A DNA stretch of 7,716 bases, from positions 1 through 7,716 of the forward strand of contig JBDTRY010000187.1 in assembly GCA_039931435.1 (NCBI GenBank), in the 5' to 3' direction. The notes beneath the pieces were generated by a model. It made no database searches, had not been told where the DNA came from, and saw only the letters and a program-made list of their open reading frames with translations. The position numbers and the translations under genes were made by a program. Position 1 is the stretch's first letter; the number at the start of each line of letters is the position of its first letter. Source of the DNA: JBDTRY01 sp039931435. GTDB taxonomy: Bacteria; Acidobacteriota; Thermoanaerobaculia; Gp7-AA8. Shown one piece after another: positions 7,679-7,716 of this stretch.

Positions 7679-7709
7679 TGGTACCAATTTGTCCAATACA
7701 CGCCACTAG
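7679..7709 (-). repeat. Right terminal inverted repeat of the palindromic element
   Basis: It begins TGGTACCA and ends TCCAATACACGCCACTAG on the plus strand, matching the left copy at 28 of 31 positions in reverse complement. Only seven bases of flanking sequence remain before the window ends, so a target duplication longer than CTAG cannot be properly tested; the visible flanks do not match. Confidence 0.8.
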
Positions 7710-7716
7710 GAGTCTG

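Larger units (their letters stand above)
7543..7709. mobile_element. MITE-like palindromic element, 167 bp, no coding capacity
   Basis: The element has 31-bp terminal inverted repeats with three mismatches, each ending in CTAG at the outer edge. Inside it has further symmetry: GTGAGC (7595-7600) against GCTCAC (7653-7658), and a central hairpin GCATAG (7618-7623) with CTATGC (7630-7635). Nearly the whole element could fold into one long imperfect stem-loop. Its size, terminal repeats and lack of a transposase suggest a non-autonomous element (MITE). CTAG, or the inner TA, could be a target-site duplication, but because CTAG is palindromic this cannot be told apart from part of the repeat. The minus frame is open through much of it, giving a false N-terminal extension to the esterase. 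A folded regulatory RNA or a dispersed REP-like repeat are alternatives. No other copy is seen in this window. Confidence 0.65.

Noticed and set aside
7543..7709. Integron attC site
   Set aside because: The fold-back shape is similar, but the paired GTTRRRY and RYYYAAC core sites at the ends are absent and the ends are instead long exact inverted repeats with CTAG.

Overview
The window is a GC-rich bacterial chromosome segment with six complete protein genes, one truncated gene at the left edge, and a palindromic repeat at the right edge. The host is probably an envelope-rich Gram-negative: two lipoprotein-type genes, two secreted enzymes, and a GlmS and M23 peptidase whose style recalls Acidobacteriota or deltaproteobacterial-type lineages. 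That placement rests on remembered protein flavour, not on a search. I see no rRNA, tRNA, CRISPR array, prophage or transposase gene.

Left part (1-2344). The start of a lipoprotein gene runs leftward out of the window. Divergent from it is an EgtB/OvoA-type non-heme iron sulfoxide synthase-like gene (315-1658). It is followed after a 71-bp AT-rich gap by an iron/manganese-family superoxide dismutase (1730-2344). The gap holds a perfect 7-bp inverted repeat overlapping a possible -35 box, and the SOD has a clear Shine-Dalgarno. A thiol/selenol-histidine antioxidant-type enzyme beside a SOD suggests an oxidative-stress pair, although no EgtD, SenB or SenC partner lies in the window.

Middle (2345-5470). 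A perfect 13-bp stem-loop separates the SOD from a convergent gene for a fibronectin type III-like lipoprotein (2409-3560, minus). Divergent from that gene, 80 bp away, is glmS (3641-5470). It encodes glucosamine-6-phosphate synthase with every recognised catalytic residue present and the same length as the E. coli enzyme. An imperfect hairpin closes the glmS end.

Right part (5524-7716, minus strand). A secreted alpha/beta-hydrolase of the polyhydroxybutyrate-depolymerase/feruloyl-esterase type (6743-7519) lies 55 bp upstream of a secreted M23/LytM-type peptidase (5524-6687). Both appear to start with TTG and could be cotranscribed. Just upstream of the esterase is a 167-bp element (7543-7709) with 31-bp terminal inverted repeats bounded by CTAG. 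It looks like a MITE or other palindromic repeat and may have delivered or displaced the esterase promoter.

Most of this is ordinary housekeeping and envelope content. The points most worth a second look are the palindromic element, the EgtB-like/SOD pair with its operator-like dyad, and the unusual metal-site residues in the M23 peptidase and the SOD.
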